A stretch of 64,000 nucleotides of DNA. Source: Kineobactrum sediminis. Its GTDB lineage: Bacteria; Pseudomonadota; Gammaproteobacteria; Pseudomonadales; Halieaceae. Location: the NCBI RefSeq assembly GCF_002868715.1, contig NZ_PKLZ01000010.1, positions 114,050 to 178,049 on the forward strand, written 5' to 3'. The translations under genes were made by a program, and so were the position numbers. This document shows positions 19,373-28,995 of this stretch, piece after piece; the stretch's first letter is position 1, and every line of letters starts with the position of its first letter. Below the pieces are notes generated by a model. It did no database searches, was not told where the DNA came from, and saw only the letters and a list, made by a program, of their open reading frames with translations.

Positions 19373-20544
19373 TGGGTGTCGGCAAGCTGTCGGCGCCGGA
19401 CTGCCGCCAACTGAACCTGGTAGTCCAGGATATCCGGCCGCAGGGTGGCCGTGGCGATTGCGCGCTCAACCAGGCGCTCGGCAGCGTCGTATTGCGCCAG
19501 CCTGAAATGGATAATCCCCGTTGAGTAAAGTAGGCGGCTGTTCTTCGGCTCCAGTTTCAGCGCTTGCCGGTAATGGTCCAGCGCTGTCGTCCAGTCCTCT
19601 TCTTCCCCGGCTTTGTCGCCCAGCCAGGCATGGTAATAGGGATTGAGGTCGCGGTGGCGATTGACTCGCTCCACCCAGAATTCGCGCTCACCCTCGCGGC
19701 CCAGCTGGCTATAGAGAACCACCAGGTTATTCATCGCCGAGCGCTCGCCACTATCAATCTTCAATGCCTGGAATAGCGCGTTTTCAGCGGCGGAAAACTG
19801 CTCCGCGTGCCGATAGACCGCTGCCAGGTTAACCCATAATTCAGGCAGGTCGGGGCTCAGCTGCAATGCTCGTATTGCATTCGCCCAGGCGACTTCAGGT
19901 TCGGCACCGGCCAATGCGGCCATCGCAAGATTGTTATGCTGAAGTGCCCGGGCATCCCTGTCACCAAGTTTCCTGGAGGCCGCAATATCACGGGGCTGGA
20001 GCGGGTCAATATCCACCATGTACTGCTCCCCGGCGGAGACCTTCACCAGCACATTAACGTGCAGGCTGACAGCCACCCGCTCACCCAGGCGGGTCCATTG
20101 GGGCCGCACTTCAAGCCACTGGTAGCTCGCATTGAGGCCGGCTTCCCGGGCGAGCGCCACAAAAAGGTGGGCATAGGACAGGCAATTGGCGGCACCTGAA
20201 TCGAACACGGTTTCAGCGTCGCCATCGGCGAACGGGTCATAACCCACAGCCAGCATTCCCGGCCCTTTTATCGCCTCATGCAAACTGTTCAGTCGCTGCC
20301 GCGGCGCCAGGGTACGGGGAGCATACCGCGCGACAAAAGCCCGCATCGGCTCGGTGAGCGCGGTTAATTCGGGAGAAGGCGCCAGTGCGGGGACATCATC
20401 CAGCGTCACGACCCCGTTCGCCAGCCGCAGGGGGGGCAATTCAGCGACTGCGGCACCCGAACCAGGCAACACTGAACAACCACTGCCGGCCAACCCCGCG
20501 AGCAGCAGGATGGCGAACGCCATCGGCCATCTGAACCTTGCCAT
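19369..20544 (-). CDS. TPR lipoprotein with transglutaminase-like domain
   Basis: 391 residues. An N-terminal hydrophobic segment ends at GSGC23, an imperfect lipobox, so it is probably a lipoprotein. Residues about 75-185 look like a transglutaminase/papain-like fold with candidate triad C121 (GAANCLSYAHL), H162 (SLHVNVLV) and D178 (YMVDIDP). Several TPR units follow (about 200-390), including PDLPELWVNLAAVYRHAEQF. GGGAGG lies 5 bases before the ATG. No partner gene is adjacent; function unknown, perhaps a periplasmic scaffold or peptidase. Confidence 0.75.
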   Translation of the reverse strand: MARFRWPMAFAILLLAGLAGSGCSVLPGSGAAVAELPPLRLANGVVTLDDVPALAPSPELTALTEPMRAFVARYAPRTLAPRQRLNSLHEAIKGPGMLAVGYDPFADGDAETVFDSGAANCLSYAHLFVALAREAGLNASYQWLEVRPQWTRLGERVAVSLHVNVLVKVSAGEQYMVDIDPLQPRDIAASRKLGDRDARALQHNNLAMAALAGAEPEVAWANAIRALQLSPDLPELWVNLAAVYRHAEQFSAAENALFQALKIDSGERSAMNNLVVLYSQLGREGEREFWVERVNRHRDLNPYYHAWLGDKAGEEEDWTTALDHYRQALKLEPKNSRLLYSTGIIHFRLAQYDAAERLVERAIATATLRPDILDYQVQLAAVRRRQLADTH

Positions 20545-20645
20545 ATCAACCTCCCGACACCGGGTATCACCGGCATCGTAAGGAGATTATAACGTAATCG
20601 AACAGAGCATTGGCAAGCCCCCAACCGGACCCGTATCAGCCGGCT

Positions 20646-21353
20646 TCAGGCAGCGGTGTGCAGGCCGCATTCGCGGCCATCATGTACTTTGGTAGGGTCA
20701 AAGTAGTGGCGGCAACTTGGTAAGGCGTGTTGGGACATATAGTCCTCGACATCCTGTTCCGACCAGTAAAAAAGCGGTGCCACCTTGATAATCCCGCGAT
20801 TGTCCAGCGACACGATATCCAGGGATTTACGATGCTCGGTCTCTTCACGACGAATGCCGGTGAGCCAGATGTCGGGGGCGAAATCCGCCAGTGCGCGGGC
20901 GAAAGGCTCCAGCTTCACCTGGCGGGTAAACTCCTGATGACGCTCTTCTTCATCCACGGTGGGGATACCGCCCATGATGGCGTTGCGTCGCTCGGAGGTC
21001 ATTTGGGGGGAATACACATGCATGTTCAATGACAGGTCGCGAATCAGGCGTTCGGCAACCACGTAGGTGTCGCGCAGGTTATACCCGGTATCTACCCAGA
21101 TGGTAGGCACGGCAGGGTCCACCGAACTCACCAGGTGCAGCATTACCGCGGCGTTGCGGCCCATGCTGGTAGTGGCAATGGTTGGCCTGGCGAGACCAAG
21201 CGCCCATTGCACTACCTCTGCGGCACTGGCATGCCGAAGGGTCGCGTTGATACTGTCGAGATCGATATCCACGGTAGTTAAGGCTACAGTCCTTGCAGAG
21301 AGAGCCCGCACTGTAAAGAATCGGGACAGGGCTGACAAATAACCAAGCCGCAT
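20646..21353 (-). CDS. cysH: Phosphoadenylyl-sulfate reductase (PAPS type)
   Basis: Reduces PAPS to sulfite in assimilatory sulfate reduction. The 235-residue protein shows the PP-loop region TTSMGRNAAVMLHLV, WVDTGYNLRDTY, GIRREETEHRK and the catalytic Cys229 in the C-terminal RECGLH. The Cys-Cys and Cys-x2-Cys pairs that bind the 4Fe-4S cluster in APS reductases are absent, so PAPS is the likely substrate. The start is uncertain: ATG 21353 is used, but a GTG at 21272 would remove an atypical N-terminal extension; neither has a good ribosome binding site. Confidence 0.92.
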   Translation of the reverse strand: MRLGYLSALSRFFTVRALSARTVALTTVDIDLDSINATLRHASAAEVVQWALGLARPTIATTSMGRNAAVMLHLVSSVDPAVPTIWVDTGYNLRDTYVVAERLIRDLSLNMHVYSPQMTSERRNAIMGGIPTVDEEERHQEFTRQVKLEPFARALADFAPDIWLTGIRREETEHRKSLDIVSLDNRGIIKVAPLFYWSEQDVEDYMSQHALPSCRHYFDPTKVHDGRECGLHTAA

Positions 21354-21487
21354 AAGGTTATGCTGTCATTGTGTTATCGACACTGTTCCCTGACCGGATG
21401 AGCCAGTTTCGCTGGCACTGAGGCAACATTGTGCCGCAGCGGCCAAGAGCGGATACTGGAAACTGTTTTTCAGCCCGGGAGATACCA

Positions 21488-22615
21488 ATGGCCAATACGC
21501 TTTGTGAACAACTGGGTATTGACTACCCTATTTTTGCCTTCACCCACTGTCGCGATGTCGTTGTTGAGGTCAGCAAGGCCGGCGGCATCGGTGTTCTGGG
21601 CGCAGTCGGCTTCAGCCGGGAGCAGCTGAAAGAGGAGCTGGACTGGATTGACGCCCATATCGGCGACCGTCCCTATGGGGTGGATGTGGTCATACCCCAG
21701 AAATACGAGGGCATGGATACCCAATCACCGGAAGCGCTGGAGAAGCAGTTGTGGGATATGGTGCCCCGGGAACACATCGAGTTTGCCCAGCAGTTACTGG
21801 CCAACGCCGGTGTTCCCGACTGGCCCGATGGCAGCACGACAATGGGCCTGATGGGCTGGACCGATGCTACCGCGACGCCCTTGCTGGAGGAAGCGCTGAC
21901 CCGGCCCAAGTGCCGCTTGATCGCCAATGCCCTGGGCACCCCGCCGGCGGACAAGATAAAGCTGGTAAAGGATTCCGGTCGCCTGATCGGGGCGCTCTGC
22001 GGCAAGGTCAAACAGGCGCTTGCCCACAAGGAGGCGGGACTGGACTTCGTGATCGCCCAGGGTGGTGAAGGCGGTGGCCATACCGGCGATGTCGGTTCCA
22101 TTGTGCTGTGGCCGCAAATTGTGGATGCCATCGGCGACCTGCCGATGCTTGCGGCCGGCGGCATCGGTAATGGTCGACAAATAGCCGCGGCGATGGCGAT
22201 GGGTGCAGCCGGGGTCTGGACGGGCTCCCTGTGGCTTACTGTGGAGGAGGCACATACCCAGCCCACCCAGAAGCAATCACTGCTCAACGCGACCAGTGAA
22301 GATACCGTGCGCTCACGCTCCTGGACCGGCAAGCCCTGCCGCATGCTGAAGAACGAATGGACCGAAGCCTGGGGCCGCGAGGATTCACCCGACCCCCTGG
22401 GCATGCCCCTGCAGGGCCTGGTCACTTCGGATGGCATGCGTCGCACCGCAACCTATGCCGACGCCGGGGACTGCCAGAAAGTCGCTTTCAACCCCTGCGG
22501 CCAGGTGATCGGCCAGATCAACACGGTGGAATCCTGCCGCCAGGTTATCTACCGACTGCTGGATGAGTACGTAGACGCCGTCGATAAAGCCGCCAGCCTG
22601 CTGCCCAAGCCATAG
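21488..22615 (+). CDS. Nitronate monooxygenase family FMN enzyme
   Basis: 375-residue TIM-barrel flavoprotein of the 2-nitropropane dioxygenase/nitronate monooxygenase family. Visible: IFAFTHCRDVVVEVSKAGGI near the N-terminus, AGLDFVIAQGGEGGGHTGD (substrate/FMN loop with His) and the phosphate-binding AAGGIGNGRQIAAAMAMGA. ATG 21488 has GGGAG seven bases upstream; the frame extends to 21431 without support. The residues past about 270 (SWTGKPCRMLKNEWTEAW) resemble longer members of uncertain substrate, some acting on nitroalkanes. It is divergent from cysH. Confidence 0.82.
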   Translation: MANTLCEQLGIDYPIFAFTHCRDVVVEVSKAGGIGVLGAVGFSREQLKEELDWIDAHIGDRPYGVDVVIPQKYEGMDTQSPEALEKQLWDMVPREHIEFAQQLLANAGVPDWPDGSTTMGLMGWTDATATPLLEEALTRPKCRLIANALGTPPADKIKLVKDSGRLIGALCGKVKQALAHKEAGLDFVIAQGGEGGGHTGDVGSIVLWPQIVDAIGDLPMLAAGGIGNGRQIAAAMAMGAAGVWTGSLWLTVEEAHTQPTQKQSLLNATSEDTVRSRSWTGKPCRMLKNEWTEAWGREDSPDPLGMPLQGLVTSDGMRRTATYADAGDCQKVAFNPCGQVIGQINTVESCRQVIYRLLDEYVDAVDKAASLLPKP

Positions 22616-22646
22616 TAAGCACCTGCCGGGAAGGAGGTTGGCCCGG

Positions 22647-23435
22647 TCAGTCGCGGCCCGCCTCCAGTTCGGCATACAAGTCCAGAAACTGGAGCGTCAG
22701 CTTATGGCTCGGCGCCATGTCGATCAGTGGGCGATGTTCCCTGTGTGACTCTTTCATTTTAACTGACGTATTCAGGTAGGTCCGGCATACCGGATACCCC
22801 TCTTCTTCGAGTTCCGCCACCAGCTCACCCGGCAGCCGCGCCTGGCTGTTAAACTGGTTGATAACAATACCCTCCACTTCCAGGCCGGGGTTGTGGTCTT
22901 CCTGCAGTTCGGCAATGTTATCCATCAGGGCATACAGGCTCTGGCGGGCAAAACTGTCACAATCAAAGGGGATCAGTACCGTGTCGGCGGCGATCAGCGC
23001 AGATTTCGAGAAAAAATTGAAGTTCGGCGGGGTGTCGATATAGACGCGGTCATACTCTGCATCGAGCTTCTCGAGCGCATCGCGCAGCTTGTAGATCTTG
23101 TAACGCGACTCCAGCTCCTTTTCCAGATGGGTAAGTACCGGGCTGGAAGGCAACAAAAACAGGTTCTCCCAGGGCGTCTCCCAGACGAATGCGTCGGGAT
23201 TCTTGCTCATGCGCCTGGAGCCCACAGTCTGCTTGAACAGCCCCGCCACACCCTGGGCTTCAGCCGGGAAGGCCTCGGCATCGATTTCACCAACCAGGTA
23301 ATGGGTAGTATTGCCCTGGACATCGAGGTCGATCACCAGGGTGCGATAGCCCTGGGCTGCACTGATTGCGGCGAGGTTGCAGGTGATGCTGGTCTTGCCC
23401 ACCCCGCCTTTCTGGTTGAATACAACGCGTTTCAT
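22647..23435 (-). CDS. Orphan ParA/MinD-family ATPase
   Basis: 262-residue deviant-Walker ATPase. Starts MKRVVFNQKGGVGKTSITCN with KGGVGKTS at 9-16; the second motif is VIDLDVQGNTTHYL and the third IDTPPNF. No parB, minE or chemoreceptor gene is nearby, so it is an orphan that may position another cargo or act as a regulator. A GTG at 23447 would add four residues; ATG 23435 matches the family start. It converges with the nitronate monooxygenase gene (31-bp gap). Confidence 0.88.
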   Translation of the reverse strand: MKRVVFNQKGGVGKTSITCNLAAISAAQGYRTLVIDLDVQGNTTHYLVGEIDAEAFPAEAQGVAGLFKQTVGSRRMSKNPDAFVWETPWENLFLLPSSPVLTHLEKELESRYKIYKLRDALEKLDAEYDRVYIDTPPNFNFFSKSALIAADTVLIPFDCDSFARQSLYALMDNIAELQEDHNPGLEVEGIVINQFNSQARLPGELVAELEEEGYPVCRTYLNTSVKMKESHREHRPLIDMAPSHKLTLQFLDLYAELEAGRD

Positions 23436-23525
23436 GAGTACTGGCACCCGTTCGCTGGCTGGTTACTGGGAGTGGAAAGTGTAATCAAAGGCGGTATCTA
23501 TTGTAAGTCGTGGGCGATCGATACA

Positions 23526-24695
23526 TCAGCTTGTGGCGACAGCCCAGACCCGCTGGTAGAGCGTCACAATTTCATCGTGCTGCGGCACCCTCGGATTATT
23601 GGCCGGAGAGCCGGACGCCAGCGCCTGTTCCGCCATCAGTTGCAGGGAATCCTGCCACGCCTGCGCATCAATACCATAGGCGCAGGGGTCGGGAACGCCC
23701 AGGTCGGCATTCAATTGCCGTAACCCCGCAACCAGCTTATCCAGCGCCAGGGCGTCGCTGTCGCCCTCCATGGCCATACCCATCGTGCGAGCGCAATGCG
23801 CGTACCGCTCGCTGGCATACTGTACCGACCAGGCGGTAACTTCCGGCAACAGCATCGCGTTGCTGAGGCCATGGGGCACATGGAACAAAGCACCTATGGG
23901 CCTGCTCATGCCGTGAATAAGGGTCACCGAAGCATTGGCAAAGGCAATGCCGCCCTGGGTTGCAGCCAGCATCATTGCCTCGCGCGCCGTCCTGTTGTCC
24001 GGCTCGGCACAGGCTGTACGGATGTTCCCGGCGATAGCGCGCATGGCGGTAAGCGCCATACTGTCGGTAAAGGGGTTGGCCTTGCGGCTGACATAGGCCT
24101 CCAGGGCATGGCATAAACTGTCCAGGCCGGTATCCGCAGTCAATCGGTGGGGCATGCTCATGGTCAACTCAAAATCAACCAGGGCCGCTACCGGCACCAG
24201 GCCCAGCCCCATGCACAACATTTTTTCCTGACTGGCGGTATCGGTAATTACCGCCGCCCGGGTCACTTCGGCGCCGGTACCGGCGGTCGTGGGAATGGCA
24301 ATTACCGGCAGGCCGCTGGCTACCACGGCCGGAACCTTGTAGTCGCGCATTGCGCCACCGTGCAGCGCCAGTACCGATACCGCCTTGGCGGTATCAAGGG
24401 AGCTACCGCCGCCCAACGCCACCAAACAGTCGTAATCGCCTGCCCGCAATACCTTCAGGCAGGCATCGACGCTGTCGGTAGTGGGATCGGGAACGCAGTC
24501 GCCGAACATATCACAGCTGATCCCCGCCTCGACCAGTGGTGCGAGCAGGCGTTCGCTGAACCCCTGCTGGACCAGGAACGGGTCGGTCACCAGTAACGGC
24601 CGCGCCAGGCCGAGTTCGGCCAGCGCGTCCACCAGGGTCTGGCTGGCGCCGGCACCGACTCGCAGAATCCTGGGAAGGTGAATGGTTGCCGTCAT
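23526..24695 (-). CDS. Iron-containing alcohol dehydrogenase
   Basis: 389-residue group III alcohol dehydrogenase. NAD(P)-binding GGGSSLD (95-101), and the metal ligands D192, H196 (GLDSLCHALEA), H261 (TLIHGMSRPIGA) and H275 (VPHGLSNA) are all present. ATG 24695 begins MTATIHLPRILRVGAGAS; the open frame to 24830 overlaps the isomerase gene upstream and is not used. The substrate is unknown. It follows the FKBP gene by 10 bp and probably shares its transcript. Confidence 0.9.
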   Translation of the reverse strand: MTATIHLPRILRVGAGASQTLVDALAELGLARPLLVTDPFLVQQGFSERLLAPLVEAGISCDMFGDCVPDPTTDSVDACLKVLRAGDYDCLVALGGGSSLDTAKAVSVLALHGGAMRDYKVPAVVASGLPVIAIPTTAGTGAEVTRAAVITDTASQEKMLCMGLGLVPVAALVDFELTMSMPHRLTADTGLDSLCHALEAYVSRKANPFTDSMALTAMRAIAGNIRTACAEPDNRTAREAMMLAATQGGIAFANASVTLIHGMSRPIGALFHVPHGLSNAMLLPEVTAWSVQYASERYAHCARTMGMAMEGDSDALALDKLVAGLRQLNADLGVPDPCAYGIDAQAWQDSLQLMAEQALASGSPANNPRVPQHDEIVTLYQRVWAVATS

Positions 24696-24705
24696 GGCTG
24701 CGATT

Positions 24706-25338
24706 TCACTCCTTGATTTCCAACAGCTGGATTTCAAACACCAGGGGCGTGTTGGGTGGAATAGTGTCGCCGGCGCCCTGCTCGCCGTAGGCCAGTGCAG
24801 GTGGGCTGGTAATGCGCCATTTGTCGCCAATACTCATCAACTGCAGCGCCTCGGTCCAGGCGGGGATGACCTGGTGCACGCCAAATTCCGCCGGCTGGCC
24901 GCGCTGCACCGAGCTGTCGAATACGCTGCCGTCAATAAACGTACCGTGATAATGGGTGACGACATCACTTTGCGGTCCGGGACTGGCGCCGCTGCCGGTC
25001 TCCAGTACTTCATATTGCAAGCCGCTGGCGGTGGTGGTCACCTCTTCCCGAGCCGCATTATCCGTCAGGAATTTCTCCGCAAGCTGTTGCTGTTTTGCGG
25101 CAAGTTCAGCCATCGCCGCCTCCTGCCGACCCCTGATGACGTCGTAACTGGGATTGATTTCGCCATCGGCCAGCAGTGACTGCTGCTCATTGAACCAGTG
25201 CTGCATACCCGCCATGACGGCTTGCAGGTCAAGGCCTTCAAAGTAATTGCGACGCAACTGGTCGCCAAATTGCAGGCCGAAACCGTAGCTGACCTTTTGT
25301 TCATCGGTGGTTAATTCCACCTCGGGGAGTAATGCCAT
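24706..25338 (-). CDS. FKBP-type peptidyl-prolyl isomerase (FklB/FkpA type)
   Basis: 210 residues. The N-terminal dimerisation helices (DEQKVSYGFGLQFGDQLRRN, FKBP_N domain, about 1-100) precede the FKBP catalytic domain (about 105-210) with VVTHYHGTFIDGSVFDSS, VIPAWTEALQLMSIGDKW and PPNTPLVFEIQLLEI. No signal peptide is seen from ATG 25338, suggesting a cytoplasmic FklB-like enzyme; the open frame to 25428 does not supply one either. Confidence 0.9.
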   Translation of the reverse strand: MALLPEVELTTDEQKVSYGFGLQFGDQLRRNYFEGLDLQAVMAGMQHWFNEQQSLLADGEINPSYDVIRGRQEAAMAELAAKQQQLAEKFLTDNAAREEVTTTASGLQYEVLETGSGASPGPQSDVVTHYHGTFIDGSVFDSSVQRGQPAEFGVHQVIPAWTEALQLMSIGDKWRITSPPALAYGEQGAGDTIPPNTPLVFEIQLLEIKE

Positions 25339-25431
25339 GAAACTGATCCGTTTTTCCAGAGAATGTGAGCTCTGAACTTTATCATATCCGCTCATCGCCC
25401 GCCGCCCCGCAGGACCGGAAAATGGCACGGG

Positions 25432-26049
25432 CTATGACGGCAGGTGCTGCCTGACCCTCTGCCGCTGATAGCGGGATTCGGTCATTTCCGTATGCCAGAT
25501 ATCGAACACACCGGAATCGAGGTCATCGTAGGCCTGGACAATAGCCTCGTTCACCTCGGGATAGGCCACCTGGTCCCAGGGACACTCCTCACGGGAAAAA
25601 AAGGCGCACTCGAGTGACTCCACCCCCGGGAGGGTGAACTCCGATTCCACGGTGGTGCGAAAGGCCATATACACCTGGTTGATGAAGGTGATGGTACCCA
25701 CCATGTAGAAGTCCAGCCGCGACGCCGGCACAAGGACACCGGCCTCTTCGTGCAATTCCCTGGCAGCACCTTCCGCCAGGGTTTCGCCGAGCTCCAGAAA
25801 GCCACCGGGAACGGCCCAGGCACCTGCTTTGGGTGGCAGCGCCCGCCTCACCCACAGCAAGCGCTTGCCACAGGCCACAAAACAGGTCACCACGATCATC
25901 GGGTGGTCATAATGAAGCCGGCCGCAGACTGTGCAGCGCCAGTGTCCCCGCACCTCGCCGGCCACGACGTGCGGTTCCAGCACCGCTCCGCACTCGGGAC
26001 AAAATCTGCCACTCACCGTCGTCTCTCCACCCGTTCCAGCCATTTTCAT
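25432..26049 (-). CDS. Nudix hydrolase with N-terminal zinc ribbon
   Basis: 205 residues. A zinc ribbon is formed by FCPECG and CTVCG, 19 residues apart, then a complete Nudix box ([20 protein letters not shown] then EAGV). The combination is close to NudC-type or ADP-ribose/NADH pyrophosphatase relatives, but the SQPWPxPxS motif of NudC is not evident, so the nucleotide substrate stays open. ATG 26049 is preferred to an upstream GTG. Confidence 0.86.
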   Translation of the reverse strand: MKMAGTGGETTVSGRFCPECGAVLEPHVVAGEVRGHWRCTVCGRLHYDHPMIVVTCFVACGKRLLWVRRALPPKAGAWAVPGGFLELGETLAEGAARELHEEAGVLVPASRLDFYMVGTITFINQVYMAFRTTVESEFTLPGVESLECAFFSREECPWDQVAYPEVNEAIVQAYDDLDSGVFDIWHTEMTESRYQRQRVRQHLPS

Positions 26050-26126
26050 CAACACCAGACACTAGCATTTTGCCCTGACAAAAGCATTGGCGCTATGCTG
26101 GGCGCCCGAAATGCCAAGGAAGCACC

Positions 26127-27413
26127 ATGAACAAGCGCGACCCCAGGGTACAATTATTGCTTACCGGCAACGAAATCATGAGCGGTGACACCGTAGACTC
26201 CAATTCAGCGATGATAGCCCAGCGCCTGGCCGAGGTCGGCCTTACGGTTTATCGCAAGGTCACTGTGGGCGACGACACCAGCCTGTTGCAGGCTGAACTG
26301 CTGGATATGACCAGCAACGCCGATATCGTGATCATCAACGGTGGCCTCGGCCCTACCATTGACGACCTCACCGCTGCAGTGCTGGCGGCTGCAGCCGGCG
26401 TTCCGCTGGCGGAGCATCCGCAGGCCGTCGCCCATTTGCAGGCCTGGTGCGGCCGGCGCAACTTGCCACTGGATGCCGCCAATCGCAAACAGGCACTGCT
26501 ACCCGCAGGTGCGGATATCATCGCCAATCCCATTGGTAGCGCAGTCGGCTTTGAACTCGGTATTGGTCAGTGCCGGGTACTTTGTACGCCCGGAGTGCCG
26601 GGCGAACTGGCGGCCATGCTCGATGGCATTGTCGCCGATCTCGCAAATACCCTGGCCAGCCCAACCCGGCGCCGGATCCTGCGCCTGCAAACCTTCGGCC
26701 TGGGCGAATCCAGCGCCCAGCAAATGATCAGTGACACCATCCCCGACTGGCCAGACGAGGTTGAGCTTGGCTTCCGCGCGGGAGCACCGCAGATGGAAAT
26801 CAAGCTGACCATTGCGGATGCTGCTGCAATACCCCTGCAGCAGCAGTGCCGAGCCCGGCTGGAAGCACTGTTCGGTGACCATATTATCGGCGAAGGCAAC
26901 ACCCAGCTTGCAGAGCGGGTGCTCGAACTGTTGCGCGAGCGGGGCCACACCCTGACTGTTGCGGAATCCTGCACCGGCGGCCTGATAGCCAGTATGCTGA
27001 CCCGCATTCCGGGCTCTTCCGATGGCTTCCACGCGGGTTTTGTGACCTACGCCAATCACATCAAAACAGCCGTGCTGGGCGTGAGCGAGACCACCCTCGC
27101 CAACCATGGGGCGGTAAGTGAAGAGGTGGTACTGGAAATGGCCACTGGCGCCCTGGCGCGCGCCAGTGCCGATTACGCCATTGCGGTATCCGGCATCGCC
27201 GGACCCGAAGGTGGCACAGAAGACAAGCCTGTAGGGACTGTGTGGCTGGCCTGGGGCAGCGCCGGCGCATTGCGCACCAGCTGCCTGTGCTGGCCGGTAG
27301 AGCGCAGCCTGTTCCAGACCATGATTGCCGCGGCCGGACTCGATATGATCCGGCGCACCTTGCTGGGCGTGGCTTCCGAGCCCCGTTATTTCAGCCAGCG
27401 CCGGGTACGCTGA
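26127..27413 (+). CDS. cinA: CinA: MoCF-like domain plus nicotinamide-nucleotide amidase
   Basis: 428 residues. N-terminal COG1058/molybdopterin-binding-like domain (about 8-175) starting LLLTGNEIMSGDTVDSNSAM with NGGLGPTIDDLT, and C-terminal CinA deamidase domain (about 265-425) with TVAESCTGGLIASMLTRIPG, SSDGFHAGFVTYAN and VSGIAGPEGGTEDKPVGTVW. The C-terminal domain recycles NMN from DNA ligase and other NAD users to nicotinate mononucleotide. A canonical two-domain form. It is divergent from the Nudix gene. Confidence 0.93.
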   Translation: MNKRDPRVQLLLTGNEIMSGDTVDSNSAMIAQRLAEVGLTVYRKVTVGDDTSLLQAELLDMTSNADIVIINGGLGPTIDDLTAAVLAAAAGVPLAEHPQAVAHLQAWCGRRNLPLDAANRKQALLPAGADIIANPIGSAVGFELGIGQCRVLCTPGVPGELAAMLDGIVADLANTLASPTRRRILRLQTFGLGESSAQQMISDTIPDWPDEVELGFRAGAPQMEIKLTIADAAAIPLQQQCRARLEALFGDHIIGEGNTQLAERVLELLRERGHTLTVAESCTGGLIASMLTRIPGSSDGFHAGFVTYANHIKTAVLGVSETTLANHGAVSEEVVLEMATGALARASADYAIAVSGIAGPEGGTEDKPVGTVWLAWGSAGALRTSCLCWPVERSLFQTMIAAAGLDMIRRTLLGVASEPRYFSQRRVR

Positions 27414-27423
27414 TCAGCTGGCA

Positions 27424-27873
27424 CTACGCAGGAGCGGTGGCCGGCGCCCTGTGCCAAACCAGTGTGTGGTAGCGGACAACCCCACCGGCCTCATCCTTAC
27501 CGGTCAATACCAGCGTCTGTCCATCAAGTTCGGCGTGACGCAACTGCTCGGTACCGGGGAAATTCGGGTTCAGGCTCTGGGTCACGTAATGGATGACGTC
27601 GCCGTTCACCACGCGGTAGCGACCCGCATAATGGAAATAACTGCTGTAAGCCGCTGCCTGCTGCGAATCGGGAATCTTTCGGGGACTCTCCCCCACCGGC
27701 AGGCGGGCTCGATCCTGGCGGCTGATCGAGGCGCTCATCCAGCCGTCCTCGCTGTACAGCAACAGGCCACGCGGCTCTTCACCAAAAGGATGGCTAAACC
27801 CTTCCCTCTCCTCATAGCCGATAGACCAGCTCTCAAGCTGCCAGGCTCCCACCAGTTCATGCTGTTCAATCAT
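27424..27873 (-). CDS. Lipocalin-like domain protein
   Basis: 149 residues with the lipocalin-like (PF13924 type) pattern: LVGAWQLESWSIGYEEREGF, RGLLLYSEDGWMSASISR, and YAGRYRVVNGDVIHYVTQSL. No signal peptide. These small beta-barrels occur in polyketide clusters and elsewhere with unproven ligands. It lies 36 bp downstream of pdxH on the same strand and converges with cinA. Confidence 0.7.
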   Translation of the reverse strand: MIEQHELVGAWQLESWSIGYEEREGFSHPFGEEPRGLLLYSEDGWMSASISRQDRARLPVGESPRKIPDSQQAAAYSSYFHYAGRYRVVNGDVIHYVTQSLNPNFPGTEQLRHAELDGQTLVLTGKDEAGGVVRYHTLVWHRAPATAPA

Positions 27874-27909
27874 GGTGTACTCGTGCTCCTGTTGGTGTGG
27901 GTGATAAGA

Positions 27910-28548
27910 TCAGGGCTGCAGGCGCTCAACACGCCAGCTGCCGTCTGCTTCGAGATAATAGCGGAAGCGATCGTGCAGCCGGTGCGCGCCACCCTGCCAG
28001 AATTCCATACGTTCGGGAATGATACGGTACCCCCCCCAGAAATCAGGCACTGGAATTTCACCGCGGGCAAACTTGGCCCGCAAACTGCCCATCTGTGCCT
28101 CCAGCAGCTGGCGGGCTGAAATGGGGCGACTCTGTCGCGATGCCCAGGCCGCCAGCTGGCTGTCCCGGGGGCGACTGAGGAAATAACGCGCCGATTCCGC
28201 CGCCGACATTTTCTCCGCGCGTCCGCCGACGATAACCTGCCGTTCGAGCATATTCCAGGGAAACAGCAGGGATACCCGGGAGTCGCGCGCGATCGCCTTC
28301 GCTTTGGCGCTACCGTAATTGGTATAGAAAACAAAGCCGCTGGCGGCAACACCCTTCAACAGAACAATCCTCTGCCAGGGGAAGCCCTCATCGTCCACCG
28401 TTGCAAGGACCATTGCGGTGGGATCGGGAATATTGCCCTCCACCGCCTGCTGCAGCCACCGCTCAAACTGCGCCACAGGGCACTCCGCCAGCATGTCGCG
28501 CTCCAGGCCACCGGCCAGATACTCGCGCCTGAATTCTTCGTAGTTCAC
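27910..28548 (-). CDS. pdxH: Pyridoxamine 5'-phosphate oxidase PdxH
   Basis: FMN oxidase making pyridoxal 5'-phosphate from PNP or PMP. 212 residues from GTG 28548: the start is set by GAGGAG six bases upstream and gives [18 protein letters not shown], the usual family start. FMN contacts lie in [12 protein letters not shown] and [13 protein letters not shown]; the C-terminal [20 protein letters not shown] and the RLHDRF motif near the C-terminus are diagnostic. An ATG at 28587 is in frame but overlaps the upstream small gene. Confidence 0.94.
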   Translation of the reverse strand: MNYEEFRREYLAGGLERDMLAECPVAQFERWLQQAVEGNIPDPTAMVLATVDDEGFPWQRIVLLKGVAASGFVFYTNYGSAKAKAIARDSRVSLLFPWNMLERQVIVGGRAEKMSAAESARYFLSRPRDSQLAAWASRQSRPISARQLLEAQMGSLRAKFARGEIPVPDFWGGYRIIPERMEFWQGGAHRLHDRFRYYLEADGSWRVERLQP

Positions 28549-28576
28549 CCGTGACTCCTCATTAGCGATACGGGCA

Positions 28577-28882
28577 TTATAAGTCATCCGGGGCAGTGGG
28601 ATAGACCGGTGCCCGGTGCGCCATCGCCGGAATCTGCGGGAACCTGAAAAACAGCTGCCAGTCGGCATCGAAATGCTGCTCCAGAGAACACCCGAAGGCC
28701 GCCTGATAATGCTCACCCATGCGCGCGGTCAGTGCCTCCTCGGTTGCCAGTTCAAGCACCAGAGCGGCCTCCATCAGGCCCTCGGTGCGCAGGCGCAGGG
28801 TCGGCGGTGCATCTTCACCGGTCGCCAGGCGCTGAAACAGGGTTTGCCAGCGTTCGTCGAGTAGTGCCATCAGGTCGCCCAT
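28577..28882 (-). CDS. Conserved-looking small protein of unknown function
   Basis: 101 residues, starting [20 protein letters not shown] with AGGAG five bases upstream. Mostly helical by eye, acidic, no signal peptide or known motif; the C-terminal part ([20 protein letters not shown]) is aromatic-rich. It precedes pdxH by 28 bp in the same direction and may be cotranscribed with it. I do not recognise the family. Confidence 0.55.
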   Translation of the reverse strand: MGDLMALLDERWQTLFQRLATGEDAPPTLRLRTEGLMEAALVLELATEEALTARMGEHYQAAFGCSLEQHFDADWQLFFRFPQIPAMAHRAPVYPTAPDDL

Positions 28883-28995
28883 GCCATCTCCTGTTTTAAC
28901 CCGCCTGTGGATAGAAGCCTTCGCCCCGGCAGAGTATGCGTTTTCCGGCAAAACAGTTAAAGTCCCTACCACCCACTGCCACAGGAACCCGCCAC

